Shown here: positions 51,601 through 60,544 of the stretch, piece by piece
How positions within the stretch are numbered: the stretch's first letter is position 1
Layout of the letters: every line of letters begins with the position of its first letter
Origin: Cydia pomonella
Taxonomy: Eukaryota > Arthropoda > Insecta > Lepidoptera > Tortricidae
NCBI RefSeq assembly: GCF_033807575.1
Contig: NC_084718.1
Span: forward strand, 20,663,991-20,727,990
Direction of reading: 5' to 3'
DNA: 64,000 bases
Program-made: the position numbers and the translations under genes
The notes under the pieces: model-generated
What the model was told of the DNA's origin: nothing
The model's input: only the letters and a program-made list of their open reading frames with translations
Database searches by the model: none

Positions 51601-54548
51601 CTTTTGGATACGCGCACCTACAAAGCATAAATATTAAATACTGATGAATTGATGATACTTACTGTTTATAACTTTCTTTAAAATTGATGAAGGGTCGATT
51701 CAGAGACGACGTGTGAGAAGCTGAGAACCTTAGAATTTGGCCAGTATTAGTAAGTGCATTCGAATATAATTGTTAAAGAAAATGCATAAAACAGAATACC
51801 CTTTTGTACTTTTCCTCGAAGTGCTTTTTTATCATGTCCTCTACCAGGTGATCTTGGTCTAGTTCTTGCTGAGAGACTTCATTCTGTAGGGAACATCACA
51901 TTTATGAGCGAGGAGACACAGACAATATTATAAGAATACATAAACAAATTGACTAAGTCCCACAGTAAGCTCAAGATAGATAAAACGCCCATGACTCAGG
52001 AACAAATAGCTGTGCTCATTACACAAATAAATGCCCCTACCGGGATTTGAACCCAGGACCATCGGCTTCATATGCAGGGTCACTACCCACTAGGCCAGAC
52101 CGGTCGTCAAACACAAACACATAAAACATTAACATTTCTGAATTTTTAAATGTAATAATTATATTATATATTTGTATAGACTATTGTACCTGAATATTTC
52201 TACGCCGATGCATGCCGGCAGAATATGCTGACCTAACACCCTCTACTAACCAACATTGTTCCATATTCTCAGAAATAAATGATTGATTGATTAAAACACA
52301 TTAAATTGCTAAAGTTCACATACGTCATGCATGTCCAAATACACGTATTCTTGTACACCTTTCCGCTAAGGCAGCGATGAGCGGTGGTGAGACTTGAGAG
52401 GAGCGGTGAATCATCCAATGGAATTAGTTCTTCTCCGCTCCGCTAGATGCGATTCCAACCAATGTTATTGATTGATTCCCGCATGTCTCCACTCACCTCC
52501 GCACACATCCGCCTCAGTGGAAACGCCTATGAATAGTATAACGCATTATTGCGTTGCTTTCAGCTTCATACGTGGGTGAAGTGGCCTACCGTTTCGTGTT
52601 CAGGTTCTTGACGCGCTGCCCTCACCGCGCGCTGATCTCTCAATATCTTGCGTCGTTCATTTAGATGTTTACGTTTCTTCTTCCGAGATCCCTGAGGTGA
52701 GGTTGCAAATTAGACATATGTATCTACATGGACGACTTTATATTATATGATTTATATGTACACCGTGTTAATGGCGTTCTTTATTGTGTGTTAGATCAGA
52801 CGTGTTCTCTTATGCAGTGCGGTATTCTATAAGTAACGAAACAACGACATCTGTTCTGGGTGAAACAACGCTTAAAAAGCTGTTTTACCGTGGCAGGTAC
52901 TCGTATATATGTATTATGTACGGTTCAGCTATTCACTCATTCGGAGGTCGGAGATAACACTTTTGGGTTGTAGAACGGTCGGATGGCCCCTTTAGTATCG
53001 TTTGGTAACCAAAATTTCGTTACCAGCTACAGAATGGGAATGAGGATTCCCAGTTTGTAACCAGTTACGTATTGGGCCCGTGCTGTGCCATTTCGTAACC
53101 AGCTACAGAATAGGAAACGAAATTCCCGGTTTGTAACCAGTTACGTATTAGACCCGATTTGTGCCGTTTCGACACCAAGTTTTGTAACCCGCTACAGAAT
53201 GATGGTAATAGTATTACTCCGGAGACTTCAGCGTCAACATTTATCAAAAATCTAATTTCTACCGGTTGTGTCTATACATTGCAATTAAGTTTCTATACAT
53301 TGAAAATTTTAAAAACTTAAGGTCCGAACCCGACAAATCATACACATTTTCTAAGATAACCATGGTTACGATCAGTAGTTGGTAACATTTTTTAACCACT
53401 TACCGATTGGGATATTTATTTCGAAGCGGTTACTAGCAGTGGTTACGAATCGCGGTAACTGAAAAGTTATATTTTGTAACCTATTAACGATTGGGATGTT
53501 TTTTCCGTTTCGAAGCTGGTTACCAATTTTCGTTACCAAAAAAGATGGCCGAAGCCAGGCATAATAATTAATAAATGTATCTGTAACATAAACAGCAACA
53601 CTCTCTCACACTGACCGTGACCATCGGTGGACTTAATAAAGGTTTCTAGTTATAGTTAGTCAACGAAGTGGGAAGGGTGCTAATACCTGACGGCAGTTGC
53701 CGAGCTCCTCGCCAGGATTGTAGTCCGAGTCGGCGTCCGCGCCGCTGCCCACCCTCGACGCCGCGCCGCTCGCGCTCGACTCCTGCGCTCACGGACGGCT
53801 CATCAGTCATCACTTCACAGCATATACTTGACGAAATATACAGTGCAACGATTCGGCGTAAGTACAAGTTGTTCGAGAGGTCTTCAACTATACTGATTAC
53901 TGACTAACTGGCATGATGCACGGTCGGTGGCTCGCATTGTGTGGGTGGCGGATTTGATAACAATCTATGCTGCATTTGATACTTAATATGATAGTCTTAA
54001 ATACCCTCATCAATTTCTTAAATTTTTTGTCATACAAAAAATGCTTATTGGATAAACGGTCATTATTCAAATGTTTGCTAAGTTCGGCAGTTGAAATTTT
54101 GTTTTAAATGTTGTTGTATTGTAGCCAGAAAATTAAAATCAATTGAATATTTGTTCAAGATCGAACAAAACTGAAAACAAACTATAACTCTCTATAAAAG
54201 CGCTCTTTAATATATATTGCTAGGACTAACGGATGACTGGCGTTAGAACTCCAGGTCCGTAAGGTCCAAAACTTCGTTGGGTGATCCGTGATAACGAGAC
54301 TCTTTAATTGTCGGACGCTTCAGCCCGGACCGGAATAAGCTACTTGCATTGCATACCAAGTTTCATGGTTTTTGTCGGATAGGATCATTTTAAAAAGTAG
54401 TTATAACGTAGAGCCGCTCCAGAAGGATAAAATGATAATAGCCATGGAGACAAGTTGTTACCTCATCCGAGTCCTCTCCACCCGAGGATGGCGCGCTTCG
54501 CCGCCGGCGGCCGGCCGGCCCGCGCGAGCCACCGGGCTTGGGTCCACT
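42588..54548 (-). CDS. Multi-exon gene, likely nuclear coiled-coil protein; 5' end not found
   Basis: Eight exons with good splice sites and consistent phases, plus a possible ninth, give about 336 codons. In order: an Arg/Ser/Glu/Asp-rich part ('SGGEDSDE', 'DSDYNPGEE'), a strong basic patch ('SRKKKRKHLNERRK'), an acidic helical part ('DHLVEDMIKKHFEEKYK'), a basic 'KPRRKSLSS' motif, a helix 'ISITRVFESMENSSKL', a Gly/Ser linker, and a C-terminal helical segment 'LQAALASYEAASSEWTAALA'. This composition suggests a nuclear, phosphorylated protein. The RRKSL motif and helices faintly recall kinetochore subunit DSN1/Mis13, but I do not recognise it with confidence. The first coding exon lies upstream of 54548 and was not found. 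Confidence 0.72.
42761..42981 (-). CDS. Minus-strand gene, exon H (helical)
   Basis: TTTTAG acceptor, GTAAGG donor; enters in phase 1 and leaves in phase 0. It encodes about 74 residues of Ala/Glu/Leu-rich helix with 'SSEWTAALAELDAC' and 'LRRAVEELEQCAQEYANAL', probably coiled coil. It is separated from exon G by a 7-kb intron that contains a hAT element. Confidence 0.82.
43180..45440. repeat. Four related repeat modules, one split by another element
   Basis: Module A ('TGGTCTTCAT...GCAGTTC...TTTCACCA') occurs near 43210, 43545, 44535 and 44775. Module B ('TTCCCTCGA.TCCT.ATGG' then 'CCATCATCAGAAC') occurs near 43330, 43660, 44640 and 45345. A and B stay about 110 bp apart except in the last pair, which is split by 44862-45305. 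This is an old tandem or multi-copy repeat in intron G-H of the minus-strand gene. Confidence 0.55.
44862..45305. mobile_element. Probable hAT-like element with ATTCGG-rich ends
   Basis: Both ends are rich in 'GAATATTCGG' ('ATTATTCGGTATTCGGC' at the left, 'CCATATTCGGCCCATCTCTA' at the right) in inverted orientation. It splits a module of the surrounding repeat. Ends are too decayed for a target duplication. Confidence 0.5.
45441..46660. other. Intronic AT-rich stretch with MITE remnants
   Basis: 46485-46620 carries family C MITE sequence ('GCTATCAAAATCGCTGCCAA'). 46170-46330 contains small inverted repeats ('GAAACCTATGGAGGAACCAG' / 'CTCCATAGGCTTCTGAC'). No gene. Confidence 0.4.
46664..47310. 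repeat. 275-bp tandem duplication of a dispersed repeat
   Basis: 'CTAGATCTCGTTCAAACCA' starts at 46664 and again at 46939, and the following 240 bp are nearly identical, including a poly-G run (46756-46767 and 47036-47047). It ends with 'GGCTACGAAACCCTAAAAA', the terminal motif of family E. Confidence 0.8.
47517..49264. mobile_element. hAT-like DNA transposon, 1.75 kb
   Basis: TAGGGTTTG at the left and CAAACCCTA at the right are terminal inverted repeats. The 8-bp flanks GTACCGGG (47509-47516) and GTCCCGGG (49265-49272) match at 7 of 8 positions. The first and last 110 bp are dense in ATCCGGAT-type motifs, typical of subterminal transposase-binding repeats. The interior is AT-rich without a recognisable transposase, so it is non-autonomous. 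It lies in intron G-H of the minus-strand gene. Confidence 0.8.
49937..50017 (-). CDS. Minus-strand gene, exon G
   Basis: TTGCAG acceptor, GTCAGC donor; phase 1 at both ends. Encodes 'VKAQHTRVDHALCREDESPM', joining cleanly to exons F and H. Confidence 0.78.
50083..50232. mobile_element. GC-rich insert between 11-bp direct repeats
   Basis: CAAAAGTAGTA lies just before (50072-50082) and just after (50233-50243). The insert contains 'CCCCCCGTCAGGGGGG' (hairpin), 'CCACCGACTGGTGGGGTGG' (hairpin) and 'TGGTCTAATGG', an A-box-like string, but no B box. It could be a short retroposed RNA-derived element; the source is not recognised. Confidence 0.45.
50497..50671 (-). CDS. Minus-strand gene, exon F
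   Basis: CCGCAG acceptor, GTTCGT donor; enters in phase 0 and leaves in phase 1. A helix 'FVQISITRVFESMENSSKL' is followed by a Gly/Ser linker and 'ATWAAVLDAFTA'. Confidence 0.8.
50735..50885. repeat. MITE-like inverted repeat
   Basis: 'GCCACGACACACTAGCG' at the left and 'AATAGTGTGTGGTGGCC' at the right are imperfect inverted ends, with 'CGAGCGTCGGC' and 'GCAGACGCCGAC' inside. It lies in intron E-F. Confidence 0.5.
51095..51160 (+). repeat. 16-bp tandem repeat
   Basis: Three and a half units of 'ACACGCGTATATGTCT' followed by a CA-rich tail. Confidence 0.85.
51325..51428. repeat. Hairpin MITE
   Basis: 'GTTCGCGAACTTACAGCTCG' on the left is inverted on the right ('TCGAGCCATAAGTTCGCGAAC'), with 'CTTTTTTCGCT'-type arms continuing inside. 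GTTCGCGAAC is itself palindromic. Confidence 0.75.
51507..51617 (-). CDS. Minus-strand gene, exon E
   Basis: TTGTAG acceptor, GTACCA donor; 37 codons in phase 0, with 'EKPRRKSLSSASE', a basophilic-kinase-type site. An internal GTGAGC after 'SSASE' could act as an alternative donor that shortens the exon by 48 bases in frame. Confidence 0.78.
51800..51883 (-). CDS. Minus-strand gene, exon D
   Basis: CTACAG acceptor, GTATTC donor; 28 codons in phase 0: an acidic helix 'QQELDQDHLVEDMIKKHFEE'. Confidence 0.8.
51930..52111 (-). mobile_element. tRNA-derived SINE (copy 3), shortened body
   Basis: The same head and B-box region as at 31212-31485 ('GGTCCTGGGTTCAAATCCCG' on the minus strand) with an internal deletion of about 80 bp in the body. 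It lies in intron C-D. Confidence 0.85.
52360..52530. repeat. MITE-like repeat with CCGCT/AGCGG arms
   Basis: 'GATGAGCGGTGGTGAGAC' and 'CTCCACTCACCTCCGC' oppose each other. 'GGAGCGG' and 'CCGCTCCGCT' flank a 'CCAATGGAATTAGTTC' centre. A shorter relative is near 50285-50355. Confidence 0.5.
52590..52691 (-). CDS. Minus-strand gene, exon C
   Basis: CCTCAG acceptor, GTAGGC donor; 34 codons in phase 0. 'GSRKKKRKHLNERRK' is a likely nuclear localisation signal within a long basic helix. Confidence 0.82.
53005..53240. repeat. About 75-bp tandem repeat (GTAACCAG...)
   Basis: 'GTAACCAGCTACAGAAT' or a close variant occurs at about 53022, 53096 and 53186, with 'GTTTGTAACCAGTTACGTATT' between. More 'GGTTAC' and 'GTAACC' elements continue to 53545. 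It lies in intron B-C. Confidence 0.7.
53687..53782 (-). CDS. Minus-strand gene, exon B
   Basis: GCGCAG acceptor, GTATTA donor; 32 codons in phase 0, ending 'DSDYNPGEELGNCRQ'. The acidic Ser-rich stretch continues directly from exon A. Confidence 0.78.
53910..54461. other. Intron A-B, nothing recognised
   Basis: AT-rich with no repeat or frame that can be named. Confidence 0.4.
54462..54548 (-). CDS. Minus-strand gene, exon A (earliest seen)
   Basis: Between GCGTAG and GTAACA; 29 codons in phase 0, Gly/Arg-rich then 'SSGGEDSDE'. The acceptor is weak, and CCCAAG nearby is an alternative. Confidence 0.6.
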
Positions 54549-55090
54549 CTACGCAATGGAATTTCTTACCAATCAATATCAAAATAATCATAATAATTTA
54601 AAGTCAATAATCTGTCTCTTTCTAACAAAACAAGTACTAGCATTCCTATACAATACACAAATCAGTGAAGTGCTGACCTCCACCCCATTCACCCCACACA
54701 AGATACAAATGGTTTCACATAGAAAATAGTAATTATGTATTATATTATAATTTATATACCTATACCGAATGATAAGTCGGGAAGACACACACGTCATGGA
54801 TCGCATGATCTATAATTGTAACGGTGCGTATAAACAATATAAGTAATGCTAAAGCGATCGACATCAAAATCAAAGCACAGATTAATAAATAGTTGCTACG
54901 TAACAGATACATCATTCCCATACAAAAGCGAAAATACCTACGCTATAATAGCCTACAAAATCTTAATAATAAAACCTGCTGCTCAGGACGAGAAGAAATG
55001 TACCATAAGTATGCGCAAAAAGAGTCGAGACTGTGTTGCCCGCCGTGCGAGTCACGTGCTAACGCGTCATCGTAAAAATGCGCTGGGCTT
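54549..55090. other. Stretch upstream of exon A, no exon recognised
   Basis: The missing 5' exon of the minus-strand gene was not found here. 54845-54990 is repeated inverted at 62960-63110 ('CATTCCCATACAAAAGCGAA'). Confidence 0.4.
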
Positions 55091-55098
55091 GTACCTAT

Positions 55099-55283
55099 CA
55101 ATGCCGGATTTAGAGTATTTTAGAGGTCTGGAGGCCTCGGGCAATAAAGGAGTGGAGGCCCCCTGGCCCCAAATTTTTTCCAAATAAAATGGTAAATTTA
55201 CCGAATTCTCTATTGTGGGGGGCCCCTTTTTTGTGGAGGCCCGGGGCAGTAGCCCCGGTTGCCCTCCCCTAAATCCGGCCCTG
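55099..55283 (-). mobile_element. hAT MITE (family F), copy 1, 8-bp target duplication
   Basis: The ends CAATGCCGGATTTAG and CTAAATCCGGCCCTG are inverted. GTACCTAT occurs at 55091-55098 and 55284-55291. The interior is rich in GGGGCCCC-like sequence. It is the reverse of the copy at 60360-60534. Confidence 0.92.
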
Positions 55284-55309
55284 GTACCTATGATGATTAT
55301 TGTAATAAA

Positions 55310-57265
55310 ACGAGAGAGAGAGAGAGAGATTATTTATTTGTGAAAACACAGGTACAATGATCGATCTTACATAGGTTTCGTAGTCTCACCATGCTCTGCC
55401 AAAAGTGGCGTACAAATACTAACTATACTTAAACATAAAACATGAATCATATTAAAATTTACAATTTGTAAATTAAATATTACATAATCATTTAAAACAT
55501 AGTCACAAAAAATGGAACATAATTATACTTAAGAAATAAAATTTGAACATTTAATTTTCATCTAAATAATCACTTATTTTATAATAACATTTTTCAATTA
55601 ATAGTGCAGTAAGTGTTTTTTTAAATTTAGATAGTGGTAATTTTTTTAGACAGTCAGGAATTTTATTGTATATTCTGGTAGCCATTCCAAAAATGCTTTT
55701 CCGCATCAACGTAGTGTTCCGTTGCTCATTGTGCAACTTCTGATCTTATTGTGATCGCGTTGCAAATCTGCGGTATTGTGAGACTTTACAGAATAAATTA
55801 GGGTTGCATTTAACAAATACTGCCATTTCTAATATATAAATACACGGAAATGTTAAAATTTTCTTTAATTTGAATAACGGAACACTGCTTTCTCCGATTT
55901 TTTTTCCGCACATTGCTCTTACGCACCGCTTTTGGGCTATAAGTACATTTTCTCTATCGACTGAATTACCCCAGAATATAATCCCATATCGGAGTCTTGA
56001 GACTACAAGTCCATGGTAGGCCGACAGCACTGCGTCTTGGTTTACTATTTTTAATAGTTTAGAAAGTGCATAAGCAGATTTGTTTAGTTGTTGACATATC
56101 TCAGCAACATGAGGTCTCCAAGTAAGTTGACTATCTATTAATAGGCCTAAAAAACGTGTTGTGTCTACATTTTCTATTTTTTCATTTTCATAGTTAATGT
56201 CAATTATATCAGGATTAATGAAATTTATGCGATTATAGAAATGCATTACATTGGTTTTTTTTAAGATTGTTTATTAGATTATTTTTATTTAGCCACATTA
56301 TAATATTATTTTATTCAGTATTAATGTCCTGTGCGTAAGTCTATCGCAATTTATTATAGATGTGCTGTCGTCAGCAAACAGTACTATTGGATAATCAACA
56401 TCATTTGGCAGGTCATTAATATAAACGAGGAACAGTAGGGGACCAAGCACACTGCCCTGTGGGACTCCATGTGTGGCATACTACTCTCTCGAATAGTACT
56501 TTTGTTCTGTTTTTGTCTTCGTACAGATTCTAGATATTTCCGTACATTGAGGCCTTTCTCTTAAGTAAGATTCGATAAGATTTAACGCATTACCCCTAAT
56601 ACCATACATTTCTGTTATGTATGGTTACTTATATGTAGGTAGGTATACATAATCTTGCGACAGTCAGTCGGAATAAATCTGTCAATCGAACGGGCGTTTC
56701 CTTTAGCCACCAATCCCAAATTTAACATTGGCGACGAGGATGGGGACAGGACGAGGGTGGTTATATTTAATGATTAAAAAGTTTTCCTTATAAACACCGT
56801 TATCGAGTCTTGCAAGGCGAGACCAAGGTCAATAAACGGCGATTATGTAATGCGCCCTAGTGTATTTAGACAGTAGCGCCCTAGTATAGGTATAAGTGGT
56901 CAATTGTATAAATTAAAGGTGGAGGTGTTATGTATGGTTACTTATATGTAGGTAGGTATACATAATCTTGCGACAGTCAGTCGGAATAAATCTGTCAATC
57001 GAACGGGCGTTTCCTTTAGCCACCAATCCCAAATTTAACAATTTCAAGCTTGCATAATAGTCGGTCATGGTTAAAGTCATAGTCAAAGGCTTGATTCATA
57101 TCAGTAAATATAGCGCAAACGGGCTTTCGTTTATCAACATTTTTCATTACAATGTTAAGAAGATCATATATAGCCATATTAACACTTATATTTTTACGAA
57201 TGTTGCGAATCAACCATATTTCTTATTAGTCAATCAAATATGTTTTAGTTTTATATATTGATAGA
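55310..57265 (-). mobile_element. Jockey-like LINE, 5'-truncated, split by a TRIM
   Basis: On the minus strand, motifs in order: 'VCAIFTDMNQAFDY' (57130 region), 'YGIRGNALNLIESYL' (56570), 'GVPQGSVLGPLLFL' (56460), 'FADDS' (56370), 'RFLGLLIDSQLTWRPHV' (56140), 'SRLRYGIIFWGNS' (55970) and a tail 'FGMATRIYNKIPD' (55690). This is a non-LTR reverse transcriptase and its thumb. The reading is broken by the TRIM at 56613-57040 and by frame changes near 56270 and 55745. The 3' end has an (AG/TC)n tail at 55314-55330. Upstream domains are missing. Confidence 0.85.
56613..57040 (+). mobile_element. TRIM: 428-bp mini LTR retrotransposon with identical LTRs
   Basis: Two identical 115-bp LTRs (56613-56727 and 56926-57040) start TGTTA and end TAACA. 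Right after LTR1 is 'TTGGCGACGAGGATGGGG', a primer-binding-site-like sequence. Right before LTR2 is the purine-rich 'AAAGGTGGAGGTG', a polypurine tract. ATTTC flanks both sides (56608-56612 and 57041-57045), a perfect 5-bp target duplication. The 198-bp interior has no coding capacity. It inserted in the LINE at 55310-57265, and identical LTRs argue for recent insertion. Confidence 0.95.
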
Positions 57266-57439
57266 TAATTTTTTCCCCTCTCGGAATTCTCTGTTATTAA
57301 ATTGTACCGTTGAAAATATCGTAAATTGCGAAAATAATTTTAACTATACGGAAAACAGGAGCAAAGCGACGGAAAATTAACGGTTTTTAAAAGTTGTAAT
57401 ACGGTGCTAGAAGGCCGATTCATTATGACTTGTCTAAAT

Positions 57440-58830
57440 TATTTAAAAATACTTTTTTTAACTCTTCAACATAATTATTAAACGTTTCAGGTGGGACAAA
57501 CGGCAAATTTTCCTTTGTTTTTTGACTTTTACACTCATCTACTGCACAATAATTACGTGGATTTCGGCATTTCGAAGCGTAAGCGCGAGAAACGTGCGGC
57601 GCAAAGTGGTGCCAGCGCTAAGTTCCGTTTGTAAGTCGTGCACATTCTCATACTGATTTCTGTAAACTAAATCTTTTACATAACCCCAGAAAAAAAATCT
57701 AACGGGGTTAGATCTGGCGATCTTGGAGGCCATCTGATTTGTTCCTGGATCGGTATCCAGGAAGGAAAATTTGCATCAAGAAATTCCCTTGTGATCCGAC
57801 TATTATGGGCTGGAGCCCCGTCTTGTTGAAAAATGATATTCCGTCGCGCTAAGTCGGGAATATTATTAGTCTCGTTTTTTACAATCTCCAGTATTTCTAA
57901 GTATCTTTCTGTGTTCAGATGCCCTTGGTAAAAATGTACCACGAGAACCCGATTTTTCAATAGTCTACAGCAACAGCTAAATGAAAAACGCGATTCGTAA
58001 GGGATTCTCTCTGGACCAAAAACGATTATTATTCCGGTTGTACATACCGTTGTTACTGAAATTTGACTCATCTGACCAAATAATTCTACCCAGAAATTTT
58101 TCATACTCTTCGATTAACCTCTCCATTTCGAGGGAGAAAATAAGTCTTCTATCGGCATCACCTGGGCGAAGTTTTTGAACTAAACGCCCTTCAACATAAC
58201 TCTTGAATTTGTATTTTTCAATACGCGGTGTATTTTGCTTTTAAAAAAATCCAATGTCTTTTTCAGCTTCCCTCACTGAGCTTTTTGGGTTCGCCTCAAA
58301 ATAAATCAAAATGTCTAGTTCATCATCATCAATGCAAATGAATTGACGCTGCGGTTTAGGTAAGTTGTGATCGAAACGTCCTAAATATATCAAATTGTTA
58401 ACCAACCTCTTTAAAAGAAATCGAGATGGTGCTACTCTATCTGGATATTTTTCGCGATACCACTGCAAATATAATGCTATGTTTTTGTCAGGGATCGGAA
58501 CCGGTTTTTTGCAAAAACATCGAAATAACCATATATTTCGGTTTATTTTATACTCTAAATGTAGGACTCAGTTGTGTTTTCAGATAACGACTTCGTATTA
58601 TTAGATTGCCTAATTAGAAATGAAGTAATTAACAAAGAACGAAAAAATACCGTTTTCGTTCCCATACAAAAAATACCGGTTTCCGATCCCTGGTTTTTGT
58701 GATTTAGAAAATATGCTTCCATAAGGTCAACATTATTTTGATGAACCATCGCTATGGTAAGTAAATTTACACAACAACTGCAAGAAACCAAAAAAGAGTG
58801 TTAAGAAAACAAAAGAAGCGACAGTTCAAA
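57440..58830 (-). mobile_element. Mariner/Tc1-superfamily transposase relic, split by a hAT MITE
   Basis: On the minus strand the N-terminal helix-turn-helix part reads 'QWYREKYPDRVAPSRF' (58440-58468 region, DUF4817-like), then 'SSVREAEKDIG'. After a frame change the DDE core reads 'IFQQDGAPAHNSRITREFLD' and 'RWPPRSPDLTPLDFF', followed in another frame by 'FFWGYVKDLVY'. Frameshifts near 58200 and 57700 and the insert at 58489-58692 kill it. No convincing TIRs were located. Confidence 0.85.
58489..58692. mobile_element. hAT MITE with perfect 8-bp target duplication
   Basis: CAGGGATCGGAACCGG at the left is inverted at the right ('CCGGTTTCCGATCCCTG'). GTTTTTGT occurs at 58481-58488 and 58693-58700. 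Inserted in the N-terminal region of the mariner-like relic. Confidence 0.93.
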
Positions 58831-59394
58831 ATGGAACACTTTTTTTATTATCAGCCAATCGCATTGTAATTTTTGCACGTACACACAAAGTTATTAATGG
58901 ATAGGTACTACAATTTAATTCCTATCTCATTATTATTTTATCATACACTTATGATAGAGAAATTAAAATTTCTCAAGTGTGCATTGATTAGTTATACTTT
59001 AAAATGATAAAGTTGTTGTTAGAAGCACGACATAGTTAGAGAAAATGCATTGTTCATTATTCGTAGCAATTTTTAAAGTTAATTGTGAAAATTTCTAGTC
59101 TTTTTTTATTTAAGATGCTAGGTTATTTAGAAGACATAAATTCCTATCATTGAGGGTTTCGATCAGTACAGAAAAATTACAGGTGTTTTATTACCACGTT
59201 TAGCGAGTTCGATTCCCGATTCAGACAGGCAATTTTTTTAAATTCTTTGAATGCAGTTCGTAATGTTTTAAAAATAAGAATAAAGTCTTCAACAAAATTA
59301 TTAACTATAATCTATAACGTTTTTGGCACTGTATTGTCAACATTATATGTAATATTTGACTATGAACTGAATGACTGTTTGTACCAAAATAAAG

Positions 59395-59720
59395 AGAAAA
59401 AAAAATGTTTGAAGCAGCTGTGTTTGTAAAAAAACACCCAGAACTTTTTAAGAAAGCTTCAGAAATATATCCAAGGAGTACGAGAAATCAGGACAGACTC
59501 GTGCTAGATATAGTTCCTAATAGTGCTCTTTTTATGAAAAATAGTTACCACATATGATGTGCATCAAATTTTTTAGCGCAATCCCAGACAATTTCAAATT
59601 TCTCCCTTTACATTTATCCAAAAGACAGCTTTATCAATGGCTCGAGGAACAAATATTTTATTCAACGAATTACCTCTTCGACAGGAATACATAATATATG
59701 TTACGAGCTGACGAGAACGT
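59395..59720 (+). mobile_element. LINE RT C-terminal tail
   Basis: Plus-strand frames read 'RLVLDIVPNS' then 'FFSAIPDNFKFLPLHLSKRQ' and 'LYQWLEEQIFYSTNYL', the typical end of a Jockey/CR1-type reverse transcriptase. A frame change separates the two parts. Confidence 0.7.
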
Positions 59721-60351
59721 AGTCTTTAAGTTTAGTTTTAGTGGTAAATCTTAGTGTAGTTTTAAGATTACTTTGCATGCTATTGTGTAGCAAAATATGT
59801 TTTTGTATTGGATTTTTTACTTACCACCACCATTGTACAACTATTACTATTAAATCATAAATTATTTATTTGCGTGAATAGGGTCAGATTACAGTTCATG
59901 TATATACATAAAGTTTCTCCTAATTCAACCGTCCACAAACAGCATGCAAATATTAGATGTATATCATAAACTAAGTATTTATGACAATATATGTACTCTA
60001 CATCATATTATGAATTATTTAAATAATCATTAAGCGAATACAACGTTTTATTTACCAGCCAGTCAGCAAGCATTTAATGTCAGGTGGCAACTTATTAAAT
60101 ATTTCTACACACATTGCAGGGCAATTTTTGTTAAAGATAGCAGATTATTAGGAAACTAAAACTAAAATATGACTACATAAAATCCAAAAGTTACAAACTT
60201 ACACAATTTTTATACAATTGCAACTAAAGCAATTGCTATGTGTATGTGGTCCAAACATTGTCCACAGTGATAACTACTACGACTACTTCAGCACAACGTT
60301 AAATCATTATTTCCGACAATAAGTCACACTGAACTGAGTAAACAAGTTATG
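59721..60351. other. AT-rich stretch, no gene seen
   Basis: Only chance frames. 60055-60140 ('AGCCAGTCAGCAAGCATTTA', 'GGTGGCAACTTATTAAATAT') may be a LINE tail. Confidence 0.35.
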
Positions 60352-60359
60352 AGTGTTAT

Positions 60360-60534
60360 CAGGGCCGGATTTAGGGGAGGGCAACCGGGGCTACTGCCCC
60401 GGGCCTCCACAAAAGAGGGGCCCCCCACAATAGAGAATTCGGTAAATTTACCATTTTATTTGGAAAAAATTTGGGGCCAGGGGGCCTCCACTCCTTTATT
60501 GCCCGAGGCCTCCAGACCTCTAAATCCGGCATTG
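60360..60534 (+). mobile_element. hAT MITE (family F), copy 2, 8-bp target duplication
   Basis: The ends CAGGGCCGGATTTAG and CTAAATCCGGCATTG are inverted. AGTGTTAT is present at 60352-60359 and 60535-60542. Highly similar to 55099-55283 in reverse. Confidence 0.93.
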
Positions 60535-60544
60535 AGTGTTATGA

